64,000 nucleotides of DNA, taken from contig CP016269.1 of the NCBI GenBank assembly GCA_001880285.1, forward strand, positions 1,002,501-1,066,500, read 5' to 3'. Source of the DNA: Flavobacteriaceae bacterium UJ101 (GTDB taxonomy: Bacteria > Bacteroidota > Bacteroidia > Flavobacteriales > UJ101). The translations under genes were made by a program, and so were the position numbers. Each line of letters opens with the position of its first letter. Positions within the stretch are counted from its first letter, which is position 1. Of this stretch, positions 16,021-22,871 are shown in pieces. The notes under the pieces were generated by a model. The model saw nothing but the letters and a program-made list of their open reading frames with translations, did no database searches and was not told the DNA's origin.

Positions 16021-16042
16021 TTTCTCCAAAATTTCTCCAAAA
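16021..16042 (+). repeat. Perfect tandem 11-bp repeat, probable response-regulator operator
   Basis: TTTCTCCAAAA occurs twice head to tail without a spacer (16021-16031 and 16032-16042), starting at the base after the kinase stop codon. It lies 41 bases before the PepSY-like lipoprotein gene. Two same-direction half-sites at 11-bp pitch are the standard binding geometry of OmpR/PhoB-family dimers. The likely ligand is therefore the regulator encoded just upstream. Confidence 0.55.
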
Positions 16043-16082
16043 TTGTGTTTTTATTTTATTTCAAATTTAAAAATATAATAAT

Positions 16083-16631
16083 ATGAAAAATTTAAATGTA
16101 ATACTTGTTTTAATTGGAATTTTAGCTTTATGCTCTTGTAGTAACGATGATGATTCAATATCAGTTCCTAGTGAAGTAGCTACTGCATTTCAACAAAAAT
16201 ATCCTAATGCACATACTATTGAGTGGGAATTAAAATCGAACAATATTTATGAAGTTGAATTTATTAGTCCTGACACATATGAATCGGGGGATAGTAATTT
16301 AGACAGTTATTTCAAAGCAGATGGTACTTGGATTTATACAAGTGAAGAAATTTCATATCAAAACCTTCCAACTACTGTTCAAGATGCCTACAGTAATTCA
16401 AATTATACTCCTTCAAATGGCTGGATTCTTGACACTACAGATATTTATTATATAACACTTGACAATACTATTACCTCATACAACGGTCATAATGGTCCTC
16501 TTTATGGTTTAGAAGTAGATCACAGTACTCAAGATGATCGTGAATTACGATATGATGAAACAGGTACTTTAGTTTCAGATAATCCAGATAGTGTAAATGA
16601 TTTTGACATTATCGTTTCCAATTTAAAATAA
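16083..16631 (+). CDS. PepSY-like domain lipoprotein
   Basis: This 182-residue predicted lipoprotein has a signal peptide ending ALCSC with the lipidated Cys19. After an acidic linker, SVPSEVATAFQQKYPNAHT and the following IEWELKSNNIYEVEF match the opening of PepSY-like (BLIP-related) domains. A second related unit follows: LPTTVQDAYSNSNYTP, then DIYYITLDN. Such proteins are common in the Bacteroidota periplasm, often beside two-component systems. They may bind a ligand or inhibit a protease; the role is not established. It lies behind the tandem 11-bp repeat and 32 bases before the OB-fold gene. Confidence 0.75.
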   Translation: MKNLNVILVLIGILALCSCSNDDDSISVPSEVATAFQQKYPNAHTIEWELKSNNIYEVEFISPDTYESGDSNLDSYFKADGTWIYTSEEISYQNLPTTVQDAYSNSNYTPSNGWILDTTDIYYITLDNTITSYNGHNGPLYGLEVDHSTQDDRELRYDETGTLVSDNPDSVNDFDIIVSNLK

Positions 16632-16663
16632 TCACTTTTTAATTAAATCTTATATAAAACATT

Positions 16664-17047
16664 ATGAAAAAAACATTTTTGTGGAGTTTATTGGTAGGAC
16701 TTGGATTCTTTACTTACTCTCATGCTCAAAACACCATAGAAGGGTTCAACAATCCAATTCAACCTCAACCCAAAACTATTAAAGAAGTCATAAAAGATGC
16801 TTCAAGTCTTGATAAAAAAGACACTTTAGTTCAAATTACCGGATTTTTTGTTGAACAAATTAACCATGAAGATTATTGGTTTAGTGATTCTAAAGATCGT
16901 ATACATGTTTCTCTAGATGATGATATCCAATTTCCTTCATTCAATAAAAATCAAAAGGTAACTATTGTAGGTGAAGTTGACTATGATTTTATGAATGGAA
17001 CTGAGATTGAAATAGAGCAAATTATTACAAAGCCTACAATCAATTAA
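16664..17047 (+). CDS. YgiW/YdeI-like periplasmic OB-fold (BOF) stress protein
   Basis: This 127-residue exported protein has a signal peptide KKTFLWSLLVGLGFFTYSHA with cleavage after SHA. The mature part has the BOF pattern: TIKEVIKDASSLDKKDTLVQITGFF, an acidic YWFSDSKDRIHVSLD strand and KVTIVGEVDYDFMNGTEIEIEQI. In enterobacteria YgiW is linked to qseBC and contributes to stress tolerance, which parallels the kinase-regulator pair just upstream. It is the last gene of the unit and is followed by a perfect hairpin terminator. Confidence 0.8.
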   Translation: MKKTFLWSLLVGLGFFTYSHAQNTIEGFNNPIQPQPKTIKEVIKDASSLDKKDTLVQITGFFVEQINHEDYWFSDSKDRIHVSLDDDIQFPSFNKNQKVTIVGEVDYDFMNGTEIEIEQIITKPTIN

Positions 17048-17071
17048 TTAACACACCTTACTTTTCACTAA

Positions 17072-17097
17072 AAAGCTCCAATTTAAATTGGAGCTTT
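17072..17097. terminator. Bidirectional terminator between the two-component unit and ilvA
   Basis: This is a perfect 26-base palindrome (AAAGCTCCAATTT / AAATTGGAGCTTT) between two convergent genes, with T-rich sequence following on the plus strand. Confidence 0.75.
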
Positions 17098-17139
17098 CTT
17101 ATTTTTCTCTATTCATTTAATTACTTTATACTAAACACA

Positions 17140-18387
17140 TTATATTATATACTGAAATAATTGAGGTTTTTCATTCAAATACTCTCCATAATATCCTTTT
17201 TCTTTCATTCTTTTCACTAAAAGATTAAAATCTTTAGAGTCTTTTACTTCAATTCCTACTACTGCTGGGGCCTGAAATCGACTATTCTTTTTAGTATATT
17301 GAAAATGTGTAATATCATCATTAGGTCCTAAAACTTCAATTAAAAATTCTTTCAATGCTCCTGCTCGTTGTGGAAAATCTACAATAAAATAATGTAAAAC
17401 ACCTTCGTAAAGTAAGGCACGTTCTTTCATTTCTTCCATTCGCGTAATATCATTATTCCCTCCACTAATAATACAAACCACATTTTTTCCTTGAATTTCT
17501 TTTTTATAAAAATCTAATGCTGAAACTGAAAGAACCCCAGCTGGCTCAACAACCATAGCGTTTTCATTATATACTTTTAGTATATTCTTACAAACCAATC
17601 CTTCTGGTATTAGTTTATTATCTTCCAACGATTTACAATACTCAAAAGTAATTTCTCCCATTTGTTGAACAGCTGCTCCATCCACAAATTTTTCAATCTG
17701 TTCTATTCTTGTATTTTGACCTTCCTTTAAAGAGGTATCTAAAGAAGGAGCTCCTTCTGGCTCTACCCCTATAATTTTAGTATGTGGGCTTAATAATTCA
17801 AATGCTCTAATAACTCCTGATGCTAGACCTCCTCCTCCAACAGGTAAAAAAATATAATCAATACGATCGCTTGTTTGTTCTAATAATTCCAACCCTATTG
17901 TTCCTTGTCCTGCTATTATTTTTTCATCATCAAAAGGGTGTATAAACGTTTTTCTTTTTTCATTACAAAATTGCATGGCAAACTGATAACTATCATCAAA
18001 AGTATCACCTGTTAAAACAACCTCAACAAAATCTCCTCCAAACATTTTAACAGAATCTACTTTTTGTTTTGGAGTTGTTTGAGGCATGAATATAGTTCCA
18101 AAAACTTGTAAATGCGCACATGAAAAGGCTACTCCTTGAGCATGATTCCCTGCACTAGCACACACAATTCCCTTTTCTAAAGATTCCTTTGATAACGATT
18201 TAATTTTATTAAAAGCACCTCTAATTTTATATGATCTAACGGTTTGTAAATCTTCTCTTTTAAAATAAATATTGGCTTTATATTCTTCAGAAAAATTAGG
18301 CATTAAAGTCAATGGAGTATTCATTACCATACCTTTTATATTTTCCTGTGCTTGTTGAATTTCTTTTAATGAAATACGTTCTTTCAT
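17140..18387 (-). CDS. ilvA: Threonine ammonia-lyase (threonine deaminase)
   Basis: This PLP enzyme converts threonine to 2-oxobutanoate and ammonia. The PLP lysine is Lys54 in RSYKIRGAFN. CASAGNHAQGVAF binds substrate, and the glycine loop PVGGGGLASGV binds the cofactor phosphate. At 415 residues it has one C-terminal ACT-like regulatory domain, starting LHYFIVDFPQRAGALKEF. This is shorter than the E. coli biosynthetic enzyme (514, two ACT-like units). No ilvBCDE genes are adjacent, so biosynthetic and degradative roles cannot be separated by context. It starts 36 bases after the MmcQ-like gene on the same strand. Confidence 0.9.
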   Translation of the reverse strand: MKERISLKEIQQAQENIKGMVMNTPLTLMPNFSEEYKANIYFKREDLQTVRSYKIRGAFNKIKSLSKESLEKGIVCASAGNHAQGVAFSCAHLQVFGTIFMPQTTPKQKVDSVKMFGGDFVEVVLTGDTFDDSYQFAMQFCNEKRKTFIHPFDDEKIIAGQGTIGLELLEQTSDRIDYIFLPVGGGGLASGVIRAFELLSPHTKIIGVEPEGAPSLDTSLKEGQNTRIEQIEKFVDGAAVQQMGEITFEYCKSLEDNKLIPEGLVCKNILKVYNENAMVVEPAGVLSVSALDFYKKEIQGKNVVCIISGGNNDITRMEEMKERALLYEGVLHYFIVDFPQRAGALKEFLIEVLGPNDDITHFQYTKKNSRFQAPAVVGIEVKDSKDFNLLVKRMKEKGYYGEYLNEKPQLFQYII

Positions 18388-18423
18388 CTTTACAATGGTT
18401 TAAAAATTCAAAGATATCATTCT

Positions 18424-18783
18424 TTATAACTCGAATCCTAATTCTTTTTGAACCTTTTTTGAAAAACCTTTTACTACCAAATTAAAGGAATGATCTATTA
18501 ATTCTTTCAAAAATTCTTCTGATAATTTCCCTTCAAAAGATATAGTATTCCAATGTTTTTTATTCATATGATAACCAGGCTGAACTTCTTCATATTTTTC
18601 TCTTAACTCAACCGCTCGTTCAGGATCACACTTCAAATTCACTGTAAAAACTTCATTATTTAAACCCGTTATAGCAAATACTTTTCCTCCAACTTTAAAA
18701 ACCAATGTAACTTCATCAAAAGGGAAACTTTCTGTTACATGTTTTTTTGATAAACAATAGTTTCTAAAATCTTCTATATTCAT
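18424..18783 (-). CDS. MmcQ/YjbR family protein
   Basis: This 119-residue cytoplasmic protein has the pattern of the MmcQ/YjbR (CyaY-like fold) family. It begins MNIEDFRNYCLSKKHVTESFPF. It has the strand TLVFKVGGKVFAITGL, NLKCDPERAVELREKYEEVQPGY, and MNKKHWNTISFEG near residue 85. The family is often annotated as DNA-binding, but its function is not settled. It sits between xerD and ilvA on the same strand with gaps of about 40 bases. Confidence 0.82.
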   Translation of the reverse strand: MNIEDFRNYCLSKKHVTESFPFDEVTLVFKVGGKVFAITGLNNEVFTVNLKCDPERAVELREKYEEVQPGYHMNKKHWNTISFEGKLSEEFLKELIDHSFNLVVKGFSKKVQKELGFEL

Positions 18784-18824
18784 ATTTTTAATTTTTCAAC
18801 ATTATTCACTATTATTAATCTATA

Positions 18825-19712
18825 CTATGCTCTAGGATGATATTCTACAATCGTTTTTCGCAAATGTTCTTGATCTACATGCGTGTAAATTTCAGTTGTT
18901 GTAATACTTTCATGCCCCAACATTTGCTGAATAGCACGTAAATCAGCGCCATTTTGAAGTAAGTGGGTAGCAAAAGAGTGACGAAATGTATGTGGACTTA
19001 TCTTTTTTCTCAATCCAATTTTTTCAGTCAAACGTTTGATAATAGTAAAAATCATCACACGTGTTAAACGATTACCTCTTCGATTTAAAAAAAGAATATC
19101 TTCTTCTCCTATTTTAGGTGATTGATGTATTCGAACCTCATTTTTATACAAATCTATAATTTTAATGGTATAAGAATTAATGGGGACTAAACGTTGTTTA
19201 TCTCCTTTACCTAAAACACGTATAAAACCTTCTTCAAAAAACAAATCAGATAATTTTAAATTGACTAACTCTGAAACACGTAAACCACAACTATACAAGG
19301 TTTCTAAAATAGCACGATTACGTTCTCCTTCAGCACTACCTAAATCAATAGCTTCAATTAATTGATCAATATCTTCCATCGATAAAGTTTCAGGTAATTT
19401 TCTACCAATTTTAGGTGCTTCTAGAAGGTTTGTAGGATCATTTTCTAATTCATTTTCTAATAAAAGATATTTATAAAAACTTTTTAAACTTGAAATCATT
19501 CGTGCTTGAGATCGAGCACCTAAACCTAATTTTGCTAATTCATAAATATAATATTGAATTTGTTCAGAAGTAATATTTTCAGGTTCTTGATCTTCATAAA
19601 AATGAGCCAATTTTTCTAAATCACGACCATAACTTTCTAATGTATTTTCAGAGAGTCCTTTTTCTAATTTCAGGTAGTTTTTATAATCTCGCAACTTAAT
19701 TTTCCAGCTCAT
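18825..19712 (-). CDS. xerD: Tyrosine recombinase XerD/XerC (chromosome dimer resolution)
   Basis: This 295-residue site-specific recombinase resolves chromosome dimers at dif. The N-terminal SAM-like domain (LEKGLSENTLESYGRDL) is followed by the catalytic domain. Visible catalytic residues are Arg in YSCGLRVSELVNL, the HxxR of SPHTFRHSFATHL, His in LGHESITTT and the nucleophile Tyr in EIYTHV. Length and motifs are those of the housekeeping protein, not a phage or transposon integrase, and no mobile element surrounds it. It is divergent from aroQ, an arrangement I recall from other flavobacteria. Confidence 0.9.
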   Translation of the reverse strand: MSWKIKLRDYKNYLKLEKGLSENTLESYGRDLEKLAHFYEDQEPENITSEQIQYYIYELAKLGLGARSQARMISSLKSFYKYLLLENELENDPTNLLEAPKIGRKLPETLSMEDIDQLIEAIDLGSAEGERNRAILETLYSCGLRVSELVNLKLSDLFFEEGFIRVLGKGDKQRLVPINSYTIKIIDLYKNEVRIHQSPKIGEEDILFLNRRGNRLTRVMIFTIIKRLTEKIGLRKKISPHTFRHSFATHLLQNGADLRAIQQMLGHESITTTEIYTHVDQEHLRKTIVEYHPRA

Positions 19713-19730
19713 AATTTCAAAAATACAACT

Positions 19731-19758
19731 TCTAAATTTTAAATTCTAAATTTTAAAT
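19731..19758. repeat. Tandem 14-bp AT-rich repeat between xerD and aroQ
   Basis: TCTAAATTTTAAAT is present twice head to tail (19731-19744, 19745-19758), followed by a partial third copy ending TTTAAATTGG. It fills most of the 60-base divergent gap and probably overlaps both promoters. Confidence 0.6.
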
Positions 19759-19772
19759 TTTAAATTGGCTCT

Positions 19773-20198
19773 ATGAAAGTTATCATTATTAATGGTCCAA
19801 ATTTAAATCTTTTAGGAAAAAGAGAACCTGAAATCTATGGAAACCAAACATTTGAAGATTATTTTAAAGAATTAAAATCCATCTTCCCACTAATCAATTT
19901 AGTCTACTTTCAAAGTAATCACGAGGGTTTACTAATTGACAAAATCCAAGAAGTTGGTTTTGATTATGATGCCATTATTTTAAATGCAGCTGCTTATACC
20001 CATACTTCTATTGCATTACATGATTGCATTAAAGCCATTACAACACCTGTAATCGAAGTACATATCTCCAACATTGAACAGCGAGAAGATTTTCGTAAAC
20101 ATTCTTACATCACCCCTGTTGCTCAAAAACTTATCATGGGTCATGGTTTAAAAGGATATGAAATAGCACTTCAATGGTTAGTCAAAAGTGAAAAGTGA
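19773..20198 (+). CDS. aroQ: 3-dehydroquinate dehydratase, type II
   Basis: This is the third enzyme of the shikimate pathway, removing water from 3-dehydroquinate in a dodecameric type II enzyme. It has 141 residues. NGPNLNLLGKREPEIYG carries the catalytic Arg/Tyr loop. FQSNHEG, NAAAYTHTSIAL and EVHISN with the following REDFRKHS complete the active site. The last codons (KSEK, stop) lie inside a tandem AAAAGTG repeat, so the exact C-terminus depends on repeat number. A shikimate kinase (aroK) is at 32897. Confidence 0.94.
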   Translation: MKVIIINGPNLNLLGKREPEIYGNQTFEDYFKELKSIFPLINLVYFQSNHEGLLIDKIQEVGFDYDAIILNAAAYTHTSIALHDCIKAITTPVIEVHISNIEQREDFRKHSYITPVAQKLIMGHGLKGYEIALQWLVKSEK

Positions 20199-20204
20199 AA
20201 AGTG
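20184..20204 (+). repeat. Tandem heptamer repeat at the aroQ stop codon
   Basis: AAAAGTG is repeated three times exactly, spanning the last two aroQ codons, the TGA stop (20196-20198) and six bases beyond. Gain or loss of a unit would shift the frame and change only the extreme C-terminus. Confidence 0.8.
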
Positions 20205-20219
20205 AAAAATATGTAGTCA

Positions 20220-20429
20220 CTATTCTAATTTATCCAATATTTCAATCGCTCTTTCTACATCTTTTTCATCAACTACCAATTTATACTGCTCTAACATAGA
20301 TACTCCTATAGTAGCTGTAACATTTTCGTTACGTGTATAACTTGTAATATTTTGTTCTTCCAATTTGTGTTTCATTAAATACACATCATGTAAAAATTGT
20401 GATTTATAAACCACGACTAAATCACCCAT
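20220..20429 (-). CDS. DUF2007-like small protein (putative signal-transducing protein)
   Basis: This is about 69 residues from the ATG at 20427-20429 (MGDLVVVYKSQFLHD). The pattern KSQFLHDVYLMKHKLEEQNI, then SYTRNENV and YKLVVDEKDVERAIEIL, resembles DUF2007 proteins: a ferredoxin-like fold of about 70 residues with no settled function. An upstream in-frame ATG (20489) would give 89 residues, but a TATTTTTG promoter element overlaps that codon and family length favours the shorter form. It is convergent with aroQ. Confidence 0.6.
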   Translation of the reverse strand: MGDLVVVYKSQFLHDVYLMKHKLEEQNITSYTRNENVTATIGVSMLEQYKLVVDEKDVERAIEILDKLE

Positions 20430-20486
20430 ATCATATACTTTTAAATTATAAACTTCTTTATTCTTGATTCCTGGCTCGTTTAATAT

Positions 20487-20494
20487 CAAAAATA
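20487..20494 (-). promoter_or_regulatory. -7 element for the DUF2007-like gene
   Basis: TATTTTTG on the minus strand with CTTG 20 bases upstream (20518-20515) forms a reasonable promoter. The expected start is about 20483, inside the longer reading frame, which supports the downstream start codon. Confidence 0.45.
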
Positions 20495-20544
20495 GACTAG
20501 TTTTTAATCCAAAGCAAGTTTATTCATTACTTAAAAACACAAAC

Positions 20545-20559
20545 TAATGATTATCATTA
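20545..20559. promoter_or_regulatory. Fur-box-like inverted repeat
   Basis: TAATGAT-T-ATCATTA is a perfect 7-1-7 inverted repeat and matches the core of the classical Fur consensus (GATAATGATAATCATTATC). It lies about 27 bases upstream of the minus-strand -33 box and about 140 bases upstream of the TolC-like gene promoter. Iron control of either gene is a guess from this site alone. Confidence 0.4.
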
Positions 20560-20700
20560 AGTTACATTTTAAACATAAAATTAACCTCATAAATTATTCA
20601 TAATTAAAAATATTCTATTCCCTTTAACGTTTTATAAAAAAAATCATAAGTAAATCATCTATTATTTTAACTTTACTACCTTCTAATTACTACTTAATCA

Positions 20701-20730
20701 TTGCTAATTACTAATTAATAATTATCTTTG
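20701..20730 (+). promoter_or_regulatory. Promoter of the TolC-like gene
   Basis: TTG (20701-20703) and TATCTTTG (20723-20730) are separated by 19 bases, a close match to the Bacteroidota consensus. The expected start is about 20734, 15 bases before the ATG at 20749. Confidence 0.65.
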
Positions 20731-20748
20731 TCAAAACCTGCCAGTTAA

Positions 20749-22074
20749 ATGAAACTACAGTATCTATTTCTATTTTTACTACCTATTTTCTCACTTTCTC
20801 AAGAAAGGTGGGATTTAAAGCGTTGCTTGGAATATGCTTTAGAAAACAACATTTCTATAAAGCAGGCTGAAGTAAATGCTAAAATACAAGAACAAGTTGT
20901 TAAAGGAAATCACGGAGCATTTTTACCAAATTTAAACGGATCAGTCAGTCAGAATTTTACAATATCGAAGGGTTTCACTAATCCGACTTTAGGAACAACA
21001 GCCTCTGGAAATAGTAGTAATTTCAATTTAGGGCTATCTTCTAATTGGACCGTATTCAATGGATTTCAAAATTTAAATACTTATAAAAAAGGTAAAATTG
21101 ATCAAGATTATGCTAATACAAACCTAGAAGTTTTAAAAAATGATATCTCTCTAAATATTGTCAATGCTTATTTACAACTGTTATTTGCTAAAGAGCAAGA
21201 AAATGTATCAAAAAGTAGTTTAGAGCTCAATCAATTACAATACAACCGTGTCAATACTATGTTTAAACACGGAGCTGAAGCAAAAGCTTCTGTTTATGAA
21301 GCAGAAGCCAATGTAGCAAGAGCTGAACAAACCTTAGTACAAGCCAAAAATACAATACGATCTTCAAAACTAAATTTATCACAAATTTTACAACTACCCT
21401 TTACCAATACATTTGATATTCAAAGTGTTTCATTAGATAATATAGCAAGTGAACTCGTTTTACAAACTCCTGAAGAAATTTATAAAGAAGCTTTAGAAGT
21501 ACGCCCTGAGATTAAATATGCAGGATTGGCTATTCAAAGTGCTGAAAAAGATATTGACATTGCAAAAGGGGCTTATTTACCTTCTTTAAATTTAGGTTAT
21601 AACTGGGGAGATAATTATTATAATGTTTATGAGCAGCATGACCCCAATTTCATCGATCAATTAAATGATAATTACCAACATCAATTCAGCCTATCTTTAA
21701 ATGTTCCTTTATTTAACCGTTGGGCTACTAAAACAGCTGTACAACGTGCTAAATTATCTAAAGAAAACCAAGAGTTAAATTTAGAAAGCTCTAAATTTAC
21801 TTTACGTCAAAATATTGAAACTTCTTATATAGATGCTTTAAATGCAGAAGAAACCTATATGGCTGCACAAAAATCAGTTAAAGCTACCAAAATTGCTTTA
21901 GATTACGCTGAAAAACGTTTTAAAATTGGTTCAGCGAATAGTTATGATTTTGAACAGGCCAAAAACAACTATATTTCTGCGCAAGTTGATTTAATCAATG
22001 CCAAATATGATTATGTATTCAAAGTAAAAGTCATGGAATTCTATGCAGGGAAACCATTTGTTGAGTTAGATTAG
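20749..22074 (+). CDS. TolC-family outer membrane efflux protein
   Basis: This 441-residue outer-membrane channel belongs to the TolC/OEP family, the exit duct for tripartite pumps or type I secretion. It has a signal peptide (KLQYLFLFLLPIFSLSQ). It then shows the family opening WDLKRCLEYALENNISIKQAE, and internally duplicated helical hairpins separated by strands such as NFNLGLSSNWTVFNGF and HQFSLSLNVPLFNRW. Partner HlyD and pump genes, which often follow in flavobacteria, are absent here; the next gene is tsaB after 116 bases. It probably acts with pumps encoded elsewhere. Confidence 0.88.
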   Translation: MKLQYLFLFLLPIFSLSQERWDLKRCLEYALENNISIKQAEVNAKIQEQVVKGNHGAFLPNLNGSVSQNFTISKGFTNPTLGTTASGNSSNFNLGLSSNWTVFNGFQNLNTYKKGKIDQDYANTNLEVLKNDISLNIVNAYLQLLFAKEQENVSKSSLELNQLQYNRVNTMFKHGAEAKASVYEAEANVARAEQTLVQAKNTIRSSKLNLSQILQLPFTNTFDIQSVSLDNIASELVLQTPEEIYKEALEVRPEIKYAGLAIQSAEKDIDIAKGAYLPSLNLGYNWGDNYYNVYEQHDPNFIDQLNDNYQHQFSLSLNVPLFNRWATKTAVQRAKLSKENQELNLESSKFTLRQNIETSYIDALNAEETYMAAQKSVKATKIALDYAEKRFKIGSANSYDFEQAKNNYISAQVDLINAKYDYVFKVKVMEFYAGKPFVELD

Positions 22075-22175
22075 CAGTAAGCATAAATATAAAATCTGTA
22101 ATCAATATCATGGTTCGTTATTTTATTCTTTTTTCATTACGCCTTACTACTTTATAATTAGTACTTATTATTACT

Positions 22176-22183
22176 TATATTTG
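22176..22183 (+). promoter_or_regulatory. tsaB -7 element, nearly leaderless
   Basis: TATATTTG ends seven bases before the tsaB ATG (22191), so the predicted leader is only about three to five bases. The -33 region (TTAT) is weak. Confidence 0.45.
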
Positions 22184-22190
22184 CAGACCA

Positions 22191-22871
22191 ATGGCATTAA
22201 TATTACACATAGAAACCGCTACAAAAAATTGTTCTGTTGCTTTAGCAAAAGATGGCATTATATTAGATTCAATCGACGAATATTCTGAACAATATTCTCA
22301 TGCTGAACGTTTGCATGTTTTTATTGAGCAACTTTTTGAAAATAGCATCTATACATTACAAGATTTAGATGCTATCGCTGTTGGAAAAGGGCCTGGATCT
22401 TATACAGGCCTCCGTATTGGAGTTTCTTCTGCTAAAGGGCTATGTTTTGGTTTGAAAATTCCTTTAATTTCAATTGACACCTTAACCATTTTAGCAAACA
22501 GTCAAAAAACAACAGAATTTGACTATTTAATTCCCATGATTGATGCTAGAAGAATGGAAGTCTATACAGCTATTTTTAATCCTGATTTATCTTTTCAGAA
22601 AGAAATACATGCTTTAATAGTTGAAGAAAATTCATTCGAAAGATATACTGATAAAAAAATACTGTGTTTTGGTAATGGTGCCTCTAAATGTAAAGAGATT
22701 ATTCATGATAAAAATTTCACCTATTTAGACCATTGTCATCCTTCTGCAAAAGATATGGTGAATTTAAGTTTTGATAAATTTCAAAAAAAAGAATTTGAAG
22801 ATGTTGCCTATTTTGAACCTTTTTACTTAAAAGATTTTGTTGCTCTAAAATCTAAAAAATCGTTATTTTAA
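22191..22871 (+). CDS. tsaB: tRNA threonylcarbamoyladenosine biosynthesis protein TsaB
   Basis: This is the partner of TsaD in forming t6A37 on ANN-decoding tRNAs. It has 226 residues. The ASKHA opening ILHIETATKNCSVAL, the dimer region YSHAERLH and the signature VGKGPGSYTGLRIGVSSAKG (residues about 65-85) are all TsaB hallmarks. IPLISIDTLTILA follows. It shares its last base with the first base of the downstream flavoprotein gene (TAATG), indicating coupled translation. Confidence 0.94.
   Translation: MALILHIETATKNCSVALAKDGIILDSIDEYSEQYSHAERLHVFIEQLFENSIYTLQDLDAIAVGKGPGSYTGLRIGVSSAKGLCFGLKIPLISIDTLTILANSQKTTEFDYLIPMIDARRMEVYTAIFNPDLSFQKEIHALIVEENSFERYTDKKILCFGNGASKCKEIIHDKNFTYLDHCHPSAKDMVNLSFDKFQKKEFEDVAYFEPFYLKDFVALKSKKSLF

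Larger units (their letters stand above)
20430..20748. other. Divergent intergenic region with two promoters and a Fur-box-like palindrome
   Basis: The region is about 320 bases long and AT-rich. It contains the DUF2007 promoter (20487-20518, minus), a 15-bp interrupted palindrome at 20545-20559 and the TolC-like gene promoter (20701-20730, plus). No additional gene or RNA is apparent. Confidence 0.6.

Noticed and set aside
18825-19712. Tyrosine recombinase as a sign of an integrated element
   Set aside because: Length and motifs are those of housekeeping XerD/XerC. There is no tRNA junction, no attachment repeats and no cargo genes around it.
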